Assembly (NCBI GenBank): GCA_005798335.1
Contig: SYJV01000288.1
Span: 1-42,695, forward strand
DNA from: Planctomycetaceae bacterium
GTDB taxonomy: Bacteria > Planctomycetota > Planctomycetia > Pirellulales > Pirellulaceae
Reading direction: 5' to 3'
DNA: 42,695 bases
Below are positions 27,066 to 35,794 of the stretch, piece by piece (positions within the stretch are counted from its first letter, which is position 1; the number at the start of each line of letters is the position of its first letter). Below the pieces are notes generated by a model. That model had not been told where the DNA came from. It saw nothing but the letters and a program-made list of their open reading frames with translations, and searched no databases. A program made the translations under genes and the position numbers.

Positions 27066-27578
27066 CTATTGGCTTTTCTCAACGAATAGCTTTGTTGCAT
27101 GAATCGCCAGATTTCCTTGTTCGTCCCGCTTGGCTGTACCTTGCACGGTTACCTTGGCGAGTTCCTTGACGTTAAGCAGTTTTCGAGCATCCGACAGGAT
27201 GGTCTCGCCACTCACGTCGACCACTTTGACGGTAGCGATGTTGTCCTTGACCGCGTCGGTTTGGCAGCAATAGTCCCATGGTGTTGGGCATCCTTCGCTA
27301 GCAGCGCAGTAGGGAACTTTTAGATCGACTATCGTGAATGCGGCCATTCCATCGACAAATGGCTCAGACGATCCGCCGATCAGTCCGACCAGCGTCACTT
27401 CGTCATCGTGCTTGACTTGCTTGCGAGCTTCACCGACCGGCAAGGCGCCCGCTGGTTCGGCGGTCAACACGTAGTCGGCTCCTGCGGAAGGTGCACTGGT
27501 GGTCGTGGTATTCGATGTGGAACAACCGACCGCAGCCAAAATTACTCCGAACGAAAACGTTGCAATCCAAACTCTCAT
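27066..27578 (-). CDS. Small Cys-containing lipoprotein in efflux cluster
   Basis: This 170-residue lipoprotein has a signal ending in the lipobox AVGC (Cys19) followed by a Ser/Thr linker. The body looks like an OB-fold or similar beta barrel: [25 protein letters not shown], and [16 protein letters not shown] near the end. A cysteine cluster in the middle ([16 protein letters not shown]) could bind metal. I recall comparable small lipoproteins in planctomycete efflux loci but cannot name a family. The start ATG 27578 has AGGAA upstream. Its close spacing to the adaptor gene (18 bp) argues for a shared role, perhaps as a periplasmic metal or redox partner of the pump. Confidence 0.78.
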   Translation of the reverse strand: MRVWIATFSFGVILAAVGCSTSNTTTTSAPSAGADYVLTAEPAGALPVGEARKQVKHDDEVTLVGLIGGSSEPFVDGMAAFTIVDLKVPYCAASEGCPTPWDYCCQTDAVKDNIATVKVVDVSGETILSDARKLLNVKELAKVTVQGTAKRDEQGNLAIHATKLFVEKSQ

Positions 27579-27738
27579 GACTCGTTCCTAACTATTTGGG
27601 AATATCGAAAAAACAACCAACCAACACATCTAATTTTCGCCAGCCGTTGAGCGTTTGCTCACTGGTTATCGTAGACCCAACCTGGCGCTAGCGCGTCGCG
27701 AGTGTTAGATCTAACTTCAATACATCGATCCACTCCTT

Positions 27739-28890
27739 TCAGATTGCCTTGAGACTCACTGCCACATCGGCGCGAAGTGCCTTGAGCGCTGGTGGTATTG
27801 CACCGAGGCAACCGATCAATACGCCTACGCCACTCGAAATGAGAATTCCGACTGCGTCAATGCTTAGTGTGAATGCACCCATGGTGAATCGAATCGCGAT
27901 TCCATTAACTAACCACAGTCCAACTATGCCAGCCAAAACGGCTGCGGCACATGACAACAACAGCCCTTCTTGCACTAGACTCAAAAGAATGGCTCGTCGC
28001 CGAAATCCGATAGCTTGCAGGGTAGCGATCTCTCGCACGCGTCCGGCAACTGCTCCGTACATCATGTTGAGACCAGCGAAAATGCCCGAGCTGCTTACCA
28101 AGAGTACGACGAACCATGCCAGCCAACGTACCGGTCCGTAATGCTGCTGCAATGATTCATAGTACGCCGTCTCCGCGCTGGCACGTAGTTCGAGATCCGT
28201 TCTTTGTTTGCAAAACAATTGAACTTCACCGATCGATGCGTTGGGGTTCATGCGCAGCGCAACCAAACTGATGTCTTGGCGTTTCGTGGCGGTTTGAAAG
28301 TCCGCGAGATTGCACCAGATCTCGGATTCAAATGCGGATCCCTTCGCTTCGAACTGACCACTAATTTTCCATGCTTGACCTTCGAATTCGATTGACTGGC
28401 CAGGTAATAATTTCATCGCTTCAACCCCAATCTTCGGTCCAACTAATCGACCAATCAAAACTTCTCCTCGACTTGGCCAATCCCCTTCGACAATTTGTAC
28501 GTTGTTACGAACGAGAGGGGCATTTCGTGTGATTCCTCGAACCAACCCAAGGCCATTGATCAACTCGCCGACGAGAACGCGGGTTCCAAGGTACAATTCT
28601 GGGGATACATGAGCGACTCCGTAACGATTCCAAATCGTACCCAGACTAGCCGTGATAAGCGCAGGCGTGCTGGCAGAGATTGATGAGTTTTCGATATTCT
28701 CTTCAGAGTTAACAGAGTAGATTAATGCCACATTACGGTCGCCGCTGACTACCAATGATCGCTCCAGTCCGCGTATGAAGCCGACAACAACCAGAATCAG
28801 CAATACAACTGTGAACAAAGCCAAAAACGTAAGCAGCGTCCGAATCGGACGACGCGCAAGGTTTCGAACTCCGTAGTCCCAAGGAAGCAT
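27739..28890 (-). CDS. ABC transporter permease, FtsX/DevC type (second)
   Basis: This 383-residue permease has the same layout as the first: an N-terminal helix ([20 protein letters not shown] at about residues 18-37), a periplasmic domain, and three C-terminal helices ([60 protein letters not shown]). The coupling loop reads [16 protein letters not shown]. With the other permease it could form a heterodimer on the single ATPase in the cluster, as the cluster has two permeases and one ATPase; alternatively each forms a homodimer sharing the ATPase. It precedes the lipoprotein gene by about 160 bp. Its start has no strong ribosome site. Confidence 0.91.
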   Translation of the reverse strand: MLPWDYGVRNLARRPIRTLLTFLALFTVVLLILVVVGFIRGLERSLVVSGDRNVALIYSVNSEENIENSSISASTPALITASLGTIWNRYGVAHVSPELYLGTRVLVGELINGLGLVRGITRNAPLVRNNVQIVEGDWPSRGEVLIGRLVGPKIGVEAMKLLPGQSIEFEGQAWKISGQFEAKGSAFESEIWCNLADFQTATKRQDISLVALRMNPNASIGEVQLFCKQRTDLELRASAETAYYESLQQHYGPVRWLAWFVVLLVSSSGIFAGLNMMYGAVAGRVREIATLQAIGFRRRAILLSLVQEGLLLSCAAAVLAGIVGLWLVNGIAIRFTMGAFTLSIDAVGILISSGVGVLIGCLGAIPPALKALRADVAVSLKAI

Positions 28891-28991
28891 GACGTGGTCG
28901 AATACAGCAAGTTGTAGTTGAGATGCAATTACGTAGACAAAACAACTCTACGAAGTCACTTGAATGCGATAGCTGGAAAAAAATCAGGCTA

Positions 28992-29402
28992 TCAAATAAG
29001 AAGCACGCAATAATTGCGCAGCAACACTCGACCAAAGGGTGGAGGAGACTCCATAGAGAAGTCATTCGAGATTGGTGCTTTCAGAGTAGCCCAATCCGCT
29101 ACCTCATCTAAGCAGCAGTCTTCGCACCATTGGTACAAATCCCAATCGGTGACGATTTCCTTGGCAATGAGCAATGTGCCTGAACAAAAACAATCCGGGC
29201 AACTCGAAGGCACGGCTGGCCGTTCGGGTTGGGGACGATGTTCAACATCCTTCGACGCCACTTCATGCGGACAACACGGACATGCCGATTCCGTGACAGT
29301 GCCGCATTCATTCGCCGCTGCATGCGCGCACTTCGATGCACACAGTGCCGGGCATACCAGCACTTGAAAGCACATCAAAATCGCAAGCAGTCTTGAAAAC
29401 AA
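28992..29402 (-). CDS. Very Cys-rich small secreted protein
   Basis: This 136-residue protein has a signal peptide (LLAILMCFQVLVCPALC) and about 15 cysteines, in clusters CPCCPHE, CPDCFC and CEDCC. I do not recognise a family. The clusters suggest metal binding or a disulfide-rich fold in the periplasm. The start codon is TTG at 29402, decided by a strong ribosome site (AGGAG 7 nt upstream). It is the most upstream gene of the minus-strand efflux cluster, about 100 bp before the second permease, which hints at a metal or thiol-reactive substrate for the pump. That is inference from position only. Confidence 0.7.
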   Translation of the reverse strand: MFSRLLAILMCFQVLVCPALCASKCAHAAANECGTVTESACPCCPHEVASKDVEHRPQPERPAVPSSCPDCFCSGTLLIAKEIVTDWDLYQWCEDCCLDEVADWATLKAPISNDFSMESPPPFGRVLLRNYCVLLI

Positions 29403-29453
29403 AGTCGATCTCCTATGCTTCTAAGGTACTTGTCCGTGAATATTCAGTCAATC

Positions 29454-29508
29454 TCTTTGACCGTTGTCCGCGTGGCGGACAACGGACAAAAAACGCGGTA
29501 AGTCAAAG
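29454..29508. repeat. Palindrome between genes, family E, single copy
   Basis: CCGTTGTCCGC (29461-29471) pairs with GCGGACAACGG (29475-29485) around a 3-nt loop. An outer pair, CTTTGAC (29454-29460) with GTCAAAG (29502-29508), encloses it. It lies just past the stop of the FG-GAP gene (29514), so it may act as its terminator, but no T-run follows on the minus strand. Confidence 0.5.
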
Positions 29509-29513
29509 GGACT

Positions 29514-30749
29514 TTACGGCAATTGGTTCCAATAAACTTTCGCATTGTGAGTTGCTCGACCGACTGCAATCAAATCATTGTCGCCGTCACCATCCAAGTC
29601 GGCCGCTGCCAAATCCTCAATGGCAACAGCGCCGGGATCGACCAATGTGCGATTCCATTTTCCGTTCGCGGGGTCGACTGGATCGTAAATACGAACTCCG
29701 CGACGATGCTCGGCGGACTTGTCATCTCGAACGCCGATGATTAGCTCCTGATCCGGGTCCGAATCGAGATTCGCGCACGCAACCGCGTGTCCCCAAGCAA
29801 GTTCCTGATCTAGAATCCACCGCGGCCACAGCTCCGAACTGGCCAACCAGACTTTTGGAGCGACATACACGACGATTTTGTCTCCGTGCCATGGTTCCAC
29901 CGTCGCCAAATAATCTCGTTCACCACTCAGTCGCCCGTGCCGAATTTCACTTGCACCCCGCGCGGGCGCTGTTTGGTCCTGTCCCGCCCCAATTCGACGC
30001 AATTCAAACGCTTGACCATCGCGACTTGGGCGAATCCACGTTGCCCCTTCGTAACTGGCTGCAACGATATCTTTGCGTCCGTCTTGATCTAAATCGGTCT
30101 CTTCGAAATTGTGCATCACGTGCAATTGATCGGTGATGACTCGCGTCGACCAAGTTCCGCTTGCGGGCTGATCTGCAGGAGTAAGAGCCAGCAAGCGCAC
30201 GCCAACGTTGTCAAATCCTGGCCCCTTCGAATCCTTGCCCTTGAGTGGCCCGACGACCAGTTCAGGTTTTCCGGTTCCCCGCAAATCGATCCAGTTCATC
30301 CGATGCGTTGTGGGTTCGGTCGTCAATGGTCGGTAAATCCAAGGTCCCGATTGCGTGTGCTCCAGCCAGCCGACGGTGCCGCCCGAGGACGAATTATTGG
30401 GCTGCCAATCAGCTCCAAGTGCCAAATCGATTCTCCCATCGCCATTCACGTCGTGCGGCGCAAAGCAAACATTGTCGAACTTGGCGTCAGGTGTTTCATA
30501 GATGACATGTGTCTTCCAGGTCGGATTCTCCAGCCATATCACTCGCTTGCTATCAACGATCGCGATATCGAGTTTACCGTCCGCATTGATATCGATAGCT
30601 CGCACGGCATAACCCACTTGCAGCGTTACCGGTAATTCTTGAGCTTCGAATTTTGGAGACTCAGCACTCGGTAGAATTCGCGCACTCCTATCGATGATCA
30701 AGCTGGTCGACATGCACAATAATAACAAGCATGGAGCACGAAACAGCAT
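29514..30749 (-). CDS. Secreted FG-GAP/VCBS repeat protein
   Basis: This 411-residue exported protein has a short signal peptide (LFRAPCLLLLCMSTSL) and five or more FG-GAP/VCBS repeats, each with an Asp-rich calcium-type loop: DINADGKLDIAIVD, DVNGDGRIDLALG, DLDQDGRKDIVAAS, NLDSDPDQELIIG and DLDGDGDNDLIAVG. Together they would make a seven-bladed propeller. Planctomycetes carry many such proteins, usually extracellular, with binding or adhesive roles; no enzymatic motif is visible. It precedes the Cys-rich gene on the same strand but is separated from it by a palindrome, so it is probably a separate unit. Confidence 0.88.
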   Translation of the reverse strand: MLFRAPCLLLLCMSTSLIIDRSARILPSAESPKFEAQELPVTLQVGYAVRAIDINADGKLDIAIVDSKRVIWLENPTWKTHVIYETPDAKFDNVCFAPHDVNGDGRIDLALGADWQPNNSSSGGTVGWLEHTQSGPWIYRPLTTEPTTHRMNWIDLRGTGKPELVVGPLKGKDSKGPGFDNVGVRLLALTPADQPASGTWSTRVITDQLHVMHNFEETDLDQDGRKDIVAASYEGATWIRPSRDGQAFELRRIGAGQDQTAPARGASEIRHGRLSGERDYLATVEPWHGDKIVVYVAPKVWLASSELWPRWILDQELAWGHAVACANLDSDPDQELIIGVRDDKSAEHRRGVRIYDPVDPANGKWNRTLVDPGAVAIEDLAAADLDGDGDNDLIAVGRATHNAKVYWNQLP

Positions 30750-30815
30750 AGTAGGAACTTCCGAAATACGTTGAGGGAGAAGAAAGAAGCAGACGACGAT
30801 TCTAGGCCACCGATT

Positions 30816-32849
30816 TCAGTTTTTGCTCGGCTCGAACAACCCACGATGATGTTCGCTGAGAGCTTTTAATCGCGGCAAGTCCTCGGCCAGAATATATCGC
30901 TGTGCCACCAACTGATGTGCCACGGCCATGAATTGTTGTTGGTAATCGGCAAATCCTGTATATCGCTCCAACAGCGCAGGGCGTGGATCGGCATGTTTGC
31001 GGCGATCTTCTTCAGTTCTCGCAAATGGAATGTAACTCCCTTGCAAGCCCAGTAATTCGCCTGGCGCGCCGATGCGGTCGCTGCGCATGTTCCAACTCGT
31101 ATACGTAGCTATAGCAGCGACAACGGCTGGCAGATTTAATGTCCCGCGCTCGTTGCCATCGGAGGAGTAGGCCGGTACGCGCACTGTGTAGTCTTCCTTG
31201 ATGATCGGTGGCTCAATGGAAGCAATTTTCCTAGCTGCCCACAGCGGGCCGCGGTCCAATACATGCGGTTGCTGGACGACCGTCGGGTATCGAACGCCAG
31301 GGATCGTTGGCCAGCCACTTTGTGTCGCCTTCCAGCCCACCAGAGTTCCTTGGTCGATACGCGGGTAAACGCTTGGCGGTGGCTCGACACCGTCGCGAAT
31401 CCACGCATCCATGGCCATCACCAACGCTCGCATGAATGGTTTGTAGTCAGCCGGGTTTGTCGATTGTTGACCGTTTCCTCCACTGGTTGGCAATCCGTTT
31501 CCAGTTCCGTGCTGAGTTCCGCCGAACGTGTACAGTCGAACCTCGGCTGGAATACCTGCGTCGGATTTGCTCAGTGGGTCGGTATGAACCAGCGATCCAC
31601 TACGGTGCCAATACTCACTGGACGATTGCGTATGAAATACTTTCGGTGTGGTGTTATTCTCTCGCGCGCGACGCAGGATTCCATCGGTTCGGTTCTGGTA
31701 CGGATCGTACGAGTCCCCATAAGTAAATGGAAAATAGTCCGCAGGAAACAAATGCTCGTCGTGTTGACCATTGGTCCGAGTCGGCGATGCAAAGCGATGA
31801 TTGAACGATCCCAGAGCGCCGCCGGCAACGTGGGGAATCACTCCATCAAATACTTTGCGGCCTTGCTCATCGGCATTAAATCCTTCGTACACGAACTGGC
31901 GCAACAACCTACCACTTTGCGACGTGCCGAATCCGATGGCTCTGGCAGTCAACTGTTTTCCGCTGGACTCGCGCAGTGGATTTGCTGGAGTGCTATCGTG
32001 TTTCAAGAATGAAATCAAGTCGCGAATTCCAGCCATGCCAGCTCCCTGGACGATGGCTCCTTCCGCTTCGTACACAATTTCGTAAATCCATCCGGGCGTG
32101 AACCCTTGGGGCAATTCCAGTTCGACCAGTGGCAAAAGCTGTTTTTTTCCAGCCTGAGCAACATCGGTAACAACTAACTGCCACTGGTCGCGCGGCACGA
32201 TCGTGCGCGTATCCGATTCGCGCTCACGCACGGTCAGCGTAGCCTCGGCCATGGCTCGTTTCGAAGGTCGATAGCTGCCCATGTTCGGCCGATCCGAAAC
32301 ACTCGTCCGTGTCGTTGCTGCATCGACCACGATTTCGTTGCGCACAATACCATACACCGGTTGTCCGTTCTCACGAGCTTCCGGAGCAACCAAGGTCAAC
32401 CTGTTCTCGCCCGCATGCACCTCAGCAATCCAGCCGCTGGCGACGAAAACAAATCCTTGTCGCAATAGAAAGTGTTCTGCATCACCATCGATAATGCGCC
32501 CAGCCGTAGGATTTCCACGGTTGTTTACGTCGTAGAAGATCGCGCCGTTTGCCTGGCTTCGATCGACAGGTAAGGTCATTTCAACGTCGGCTGAAAACTC
32601 GACTTTCCCCGACGCGCCAAGTGGCGCCAGTTCTAAATCGACAATCGCACGATTAGCAGCCAACTTAGGGTCAATTGCAAATGTCGCGGTGCCTCTCAGA
32701 ACTTCGAAAGCTCCCCGATTGCCAATTGTTTTGCCCTCCGCGAATGGGACTCTGGAATGAATGTTCAGATCGATGACTTCGCCGTGCAATCGTGAGCACG
32801 CAAATATACAAATCGCAGCAAGCACATTCGTTTTCGATCGATGATACAT
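30816..32849 (-). CDS. Secreted alpha/beta-hydrolase-domain protein (Abhydrolase_10 type)
   Basis: This 677-residue exported protein appears to belong to the large alpha/beta-hydrolase-domain family (PF20091 type) common in planctomycetes and other soil bacteria. A signal peptide ends near LHGEV. An N-terminal beta-rich region (IDLNIHSRVPFAEGK, NGAIFYDVNNRGN) is followed by the hydrolase core with the nucleophile motif FGTSQSGRLLRQF, in which SQSG replaces the usual GxSxG. A later Asp/His part includes FGGTQHGTGNGLP. It likely hydrolyses an ester or amide outside the cytoplasm; the substrate is unknown. The start at ATG 32849 has GAGGA 6 nt upstream. The long antisense open frame at 31263-32012 is a shadow. 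Confidence 0.85.
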   Translation of the reverse strand: MYHRSKTNVLAAICIFACSRLHGEVIDLNIHSRVPFAEGKTIGNRGAFEVLRGTATFAIDPKLAANRAIVDLELAPLGASGKVEFSADVEMTLPVDRSQANGAIFYDVNNRGNPTAGRIIDGDAEHFLLRQGFVFVASGWIAEVHAGENRLTLVAPEARENGQPVYGIVRNEIVVDAATTRTSVSDRPNMGSYRPSKRAMAEATLTVRERESDTRTIVPRDQWQLVVTDVAQAGKKQLLPLVELELPQGFTPGWIYEIVYEAEGAIVQGAGMAGIRDLISFLKHDSTPANPLRESSGKQLTARAIGFGTSQSGRLLRQFVYEGFNADEQGRKVFDGVIPHVAGGALGSFNHRFASPTRTNGQHDEHLFPADYFPFTYGDSYDPYQNRTDGILRRARENNTTPKVFHTQSSSEYWHRSGSLVHTDPLSKSDAGIPAEVRLYTFGGTQHGTGNGLPTSGGNGQQSTNPADYKPFMRALVMAMDAWIRDGVEPPPSVYPRIDQGTLVGWKATQSGWPTIPGVRYPTVVQQPHVLDRGPLWAARKIASIEPPIIKEDYTVRVPAYSSDGNERGTLNLPAVVAAIATYTSWNMRSDRIGAPGELLGLQGSYIPFARTEEDRRKHADPRPALLERYTGFADYQQQFMAVAHQLVAQRYILAEDLPRLKALSEHHRGLFEPSKN

Positions 32850-32885
32850 AGGTAATCCTCAAGGATAAACAAGCGCCACTCGCCT

Positions 32886-32963
32886 CAATGTAATAGCCGT
32901 GGTTCACTCCGCGAACCAAACTCGGTATGCACGTTGGTTTGGCGAACCACGATAATTACATTG
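32886..32963. repeat. Palindrome between genes, family D, single copy
   Basis: This is a 78-bp near-palindrome. CAATGTAAT at the left end pairs with ATTACATTG at the right end, and GTGGTTC / GAACCAC and GAACCAA / TTGGTT pairs continue inward with small mismatches and a short loop. It lies between the start of the hydrolase gene and the end of the PQQ gene, both on the minus strand. It is not followed by a T-run. It may be an attenuator or another single-copy mobile-type element. Confidence 0.6.
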
Positions 32964-33008
32964 GAACGAGCATGGAGCTGGGAAACAAGCTAGCGTTACT
33001 TCAGATAC

Positions 33009-34274
33009 CTACGGCAGCGCGATGCAGTAGAGCTTGCCGGTTCCGTCCCCGCGCGAGTCTCGCACGACTAGCTGTTTTCCAGCCAGCGCTGGAATTGCTC
33101 GATACGTCCCTTGGGGAAGCGAACCGACCGCAAGCTCGCGATATTCGTTGGCAGTCCCATCAATCAAACGCACCGACCCATCGAGACCGAGAACTAGAAC
33201 TTTTTGACCAACGGCAATTAGATGGGCTGTTCCCAAATTCTCTTTTCGCCAAATCTCTTTTCTAGTTAGTGGATCGAATGCCTTGAGGGCCGCACTTCCC
33301 ATGTCCTCACGTCCGTCGACGCCGATTAAGTTGGGACCGATCTGGACTGGAGTGTTGTATTGGCTGCTCAGCACTTCATCGCCGCGATAAACTTGTTCAA
33401 TGGATCCTGAGGAAGTGTCGAGCAAGGTTGCTCCTACTCCGTAGCTGGCAGTTAGAAAGTACTTGCCCGAACCGATTGGAATGGGTGTTGCAGCATTTAC
33501 CGTTGGCCCACGCGATCCAAAGCTGATTTCACCGAGTATTTTCCCGTTCGTTGGATCGAGAACAACCGCGTGCAGTCGCGTGACCACAATCGCAGCAACT
33601 TTTCCTTGAACTGACGCCTGGATAGGTGACGCATAGCTCGCGTCATGGTTCGTGGCGGTCCATAACTTGGCTCCGGTATCCAGATCAAGGCCGACGATGC
33701 CTCCCAATTGGCCACCGACGTTGACGATCACTACGTTATTGATGACCAAGGGGCTCGACCCAGCGCCAAAGTAACCGTCCTCTGCTTGATATTCGCGGCG
33801 AGCTTGCAGACGCCAAAGTACCTTGCCGTCGAGGAGATTTGCGCACACCAAATCGCCAGCAGCGCCGTAACAGACAACTTTTCCCTTGGCAACTGTGGGC
33901 ACACAGCGCGGACCGCTGTCAGGATTGATCGAACTGGCATAGGTTGCCATCCAGGGAGTTACCCAGTGCTGAGTTCCATTGGCCAAGTCAACTGCTTGCA
34001 GCATTTCGGAATTACCGACGCGATGAGCGATCAGCACTTTTCCGTCGACAATCGCGGCTCCCGCAAATCCACTGCCAATATTCAGGCTCCACTTGGGAGT
34101 CAGTTGATCGGGCTTCCAATGAGCCATCAACTCCGTTTCCGCAGCCTGGCCGTTGCGGTTCGGCCCAAGGATTTGCGGCCAGTCGGCGGCAAAAAGTCGG
34201 TTAATCGCGCCGCATGCGTTCGTGAACAATACAACTTGTATTACGATATGCGTAATCAGTTTGCAGCTTTTCAT
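33009..34274 (-). CDS. Secreted PQQ-type beta-propeller protein (second)
   Basis: This 421-residue exported protein has a signal peptide (ITHIVIQVVLFTNACGA, cleavage near LFAADW) and PQQ-like propeller blades: the opening DWPQILGPNRNGQ, DLANGTQHWVTPW, LDGKVLWRLQARRE, DTGAKLWTATNHD and TRKEIWRKENLG. It is a planctomycete BamB-like propeller, related in design to the protein at 3849-5135 but clearly divergent. No dehydrogenase-specific motif is visible. ATG 34274 is chosen because the signal starts there; an open frame extends to 34409 and overlaps the divergent membrane-protein gene, which argues against the longer form. Confidence 0.87.
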   Translation of the reverse strand: MKSCKLITHIVIQVVLFTNACGAINRLFAADWPQILGPNRNGQAAETELMAHWKPDQLTPKWSLNIGSGFAGAAIVDGKVLIAHRVGNSEMLQAVDLANGTQHWVTPWMATYASSINPDSGPRCVPTVAKGKVVCYGAAGDLVCANLLDGKVLWRLQARREYQAEDGYFGAGSSPLVINNVVIVNVGGQLGGIVGLDLDTGAKLWTATNHDASYASPIQASVQGKVAAIVVTRLHAVVLDPTNGKILGEISFGSRGPTVNAATPIPIGSGKYFLTASYGVGATLLDTSSGSIEQVYRGDEVLSSQYNTPVQIGPNLIGVDGREDMGSAALKAFDPLTRKEIWRKENLGTAHLIAVGQKVLVLGLDGSVRLIDGTANEYRELAVGSLPQGTYRAIPALAGKQLVVRDSRGDGTGKLYCIALP

Positions 34275-34367
34275 GGGATCACTCAAATTACCAGCGCACC
34301 TTTGAAACGCGGTTTGCAGCGACAAATGTCCGATTCGTTTGAGATTCAGCATGGATGAGGCCCTATT

Positions 34368-35423
34368 GTGAAGCGTTTGGTTCGGCTGTGGGGTAAAAAA
34401 CGCGGCCACCGGATGAGTGGCTGGTGGGTGGTCGGCAGTGCCGGTGAAGCAGCTTTCTTTGGATCTCTGTTTTTACTCGGTATTGTATCCGTCACCACGA
34501 TCGTTACCTGGCAAGTATTCTGGCCTGATTCGCAAATAATTCCAATCGGCTTGGGGTTTTGGTTGTTGGTAATCGCCTCGGCATCGTTCGTCCTAATTGG
34601 TGTCTCGGGATTGGTGCTGCGCGTCGCCCAAACTGCAATTTCCCGCGAATTGCGATCAGCTCTTGTTCAGAAAGCGAAACGCGACCACGACCGCCGATCG
34701 CAAGGTCCGCTGGCTGCACAATCTCCTCCCACTTTACCTAATTTGCAATCATTTACCGACAGCCCAGGAGTGCGATTGGCGTTTCGATTACCGGTACAGT
34801 CAGGAGAAATTGGACCACTTATCCTCAGCAGTATTTTTGCGTTGGCGTGGAACGCGATGCTAGCCATGCTGTCAGTAATTGCGGCTCAAAATATTGCTCG
34901 AGGTCAACCGGAGTGGTTTTTGACTGTGTTGCTTTTCCCATTTGCACTGGTGGGCTACTGGTCGGCTCGATGGTTCTTTCGGCTCTTCAGGCAACATATG
35001 GGATTTGGTCCAACTGCGGTAGAAATTAGCGAACTGCCACTTTTGCCAGGTGCGGAGTTTGCGTTGTATGTCTGCCAATACGGGCGCGTGGCGTTCAAGC
35101 GGCTGAATGTCGCATTGATTTGTATTGAAGAGAGTACTTACCAACAAGGAACCGACATACGAACCGAACGAATCGAAGTGGTCCGCCATGTGCTAGTGGA
35201 AAAGGGAAGATGTATCGTAGAACCGGAAAAGCCTCTTGAGGTGCATTGCAAATACCGGCTTCCACCTGATACCATGCATACGTTTCAAGGGCAGCATAAT
35301 GCTGTCGTCTGGAGAATTGTCGTCGAAGGAGACGCGTCGCGGTGGCCATCGTTTTGCCGAACTTTCCCGGTCGTCGTTCATCCGCTCGTTCCCGCTTCGC
35401 TCGCAAAAGCGAACCAGCGGTAG
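34368..35423 (+). CDS. Four-helix membrane protein of unknown function
   Basis: This 351-residue protein has four predicted membrane helices: about 27-52 (AAFFGSLFLLGIVSV), 57-84 (IGLGFWLLVIASASFVLI), 149-172 (LILSSIFALAWNAMLAML) and 180-203 (FLTVLLFPFALVGYW). The C-terminal 140 residues are soluble and beta-rich (GAEFALYVCQYGRV, RLPPDTMHTFQGQHNAVVWRIVVEG, FCRTFPVVVHP), resembling an arrestin-like sandwich as in some DUF3592-type planctomycete proteins. The start is GTG 34368, with GAGG 8 nt upstream. It overlaps the next open frame by 82 bp. It opens a plus-strand run that includes a P-loop ATPase and a histidine kinase. The function is unknown. Confidence 0.8.
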   Translation: MKRLVRLWGKKRGHRMSGWWVVGSAGEAAFFGSLFLLGIVSVTTIVTWQVFWPDSQIIPIGLGFWLLVIASASFVLIGVSGLVLRVAQTAISRELRSALVQKAKRDHDRRSQGPLAAQSPPTLPNLQSFTDSPGVRLAFRLPVQSGEIGPLILSSIFALAWNAMLAMLSVIAAQNIARGQPEWFLTVLLFPFALVGYWSARWFFRLFRQHMGFGPTAVEISELPLLPGAEFALYVCQYGRVAFKRLNVALICIEESTYQQGTDIRTERIEVVRHVLVEKGRCIVEPEKPLEVHCKYRLPPDTMHTFQGQHNAVVWRIVVEGDASRWPSFCRTFPVVVHPLVPASLAKANQR

Positions 35424-35794
35424 GTCTGCGCCTGCTCAGCCTGCAACCGGGGCTGGAACCCGGAGAATCGCTGGAATTCGAATATTGTATCAAGCGAGTC
35501 TCTGAAAAGCTGATTGACAGCTTAGAGGCGTCTGTCATTTGGTACACAGAAGGCAAAGGCAGCGAAGATCTCGGAGTCCACTTTTTTGAACGACTCTCCG
35601 GTCAAGAACTGGCGACTCAACCGCTCACGCAACCTCGCAAAATTGCAACAATTTTGCCATGTTCTCCGCTTAGCTACGAAGGGCGATTGCTCAAGATACG
35701 TTGGTGTGTGCGGTTGCGATTATTCTTGACCGATCGCCGCGAAATCGCCACCGAGCGCGCGTTTTACCTCGGGCATTTGACGCGTGAAGTCTAA
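35342..35794 (+). CDS. Arrestin-like small protein of unknown function
   Basis: This is a protein of up to 150 residues in a different frame from the gene before it. The part from about residue 27 (GLRLLSLQPGLEPGESLEF) reads as one beta-sandwich, with EASVIWYTEGKGSEDLGVHFFE and LSYEGRLLKIRWCVRLRLFL. The first 26 residues are Arg/Ser-rich and come from the overlap, so the true start may be a later non-ATG codon near 35420. It pairs naturally with the arrestin-like C-terminal half of the gene upstream. The GTG start of the next gene lies inside its end (11-bp overlap), indicating translational coupling. The function is unknown. Confidence 0.7.
   Translation: MAIVLPNFPGRRSSARSRFARKSEPAVGLRLLSLQPGLEPGESLEFEYCIKRVSEKLIDSLEASVIWYTEGKGSEDLGVHFFERLSGQELATQPLTQPRKIATILPCSPLSYEGRLLKIRWCVRLRLFLTDRREIATERAFYLGHLTREV

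Noticed and set aside
31263-32012. 249-residue antisense open frame
   Set aside because: It lies opposite the alpha/beta-hydrolase gene, has no ribosome site and low-complexity composition.
33708-34358. 216-residue plus-strand open frame
   Set aside because: It is opposite the second PQQ propeller, which has clear blade motifs and a signal peptide.
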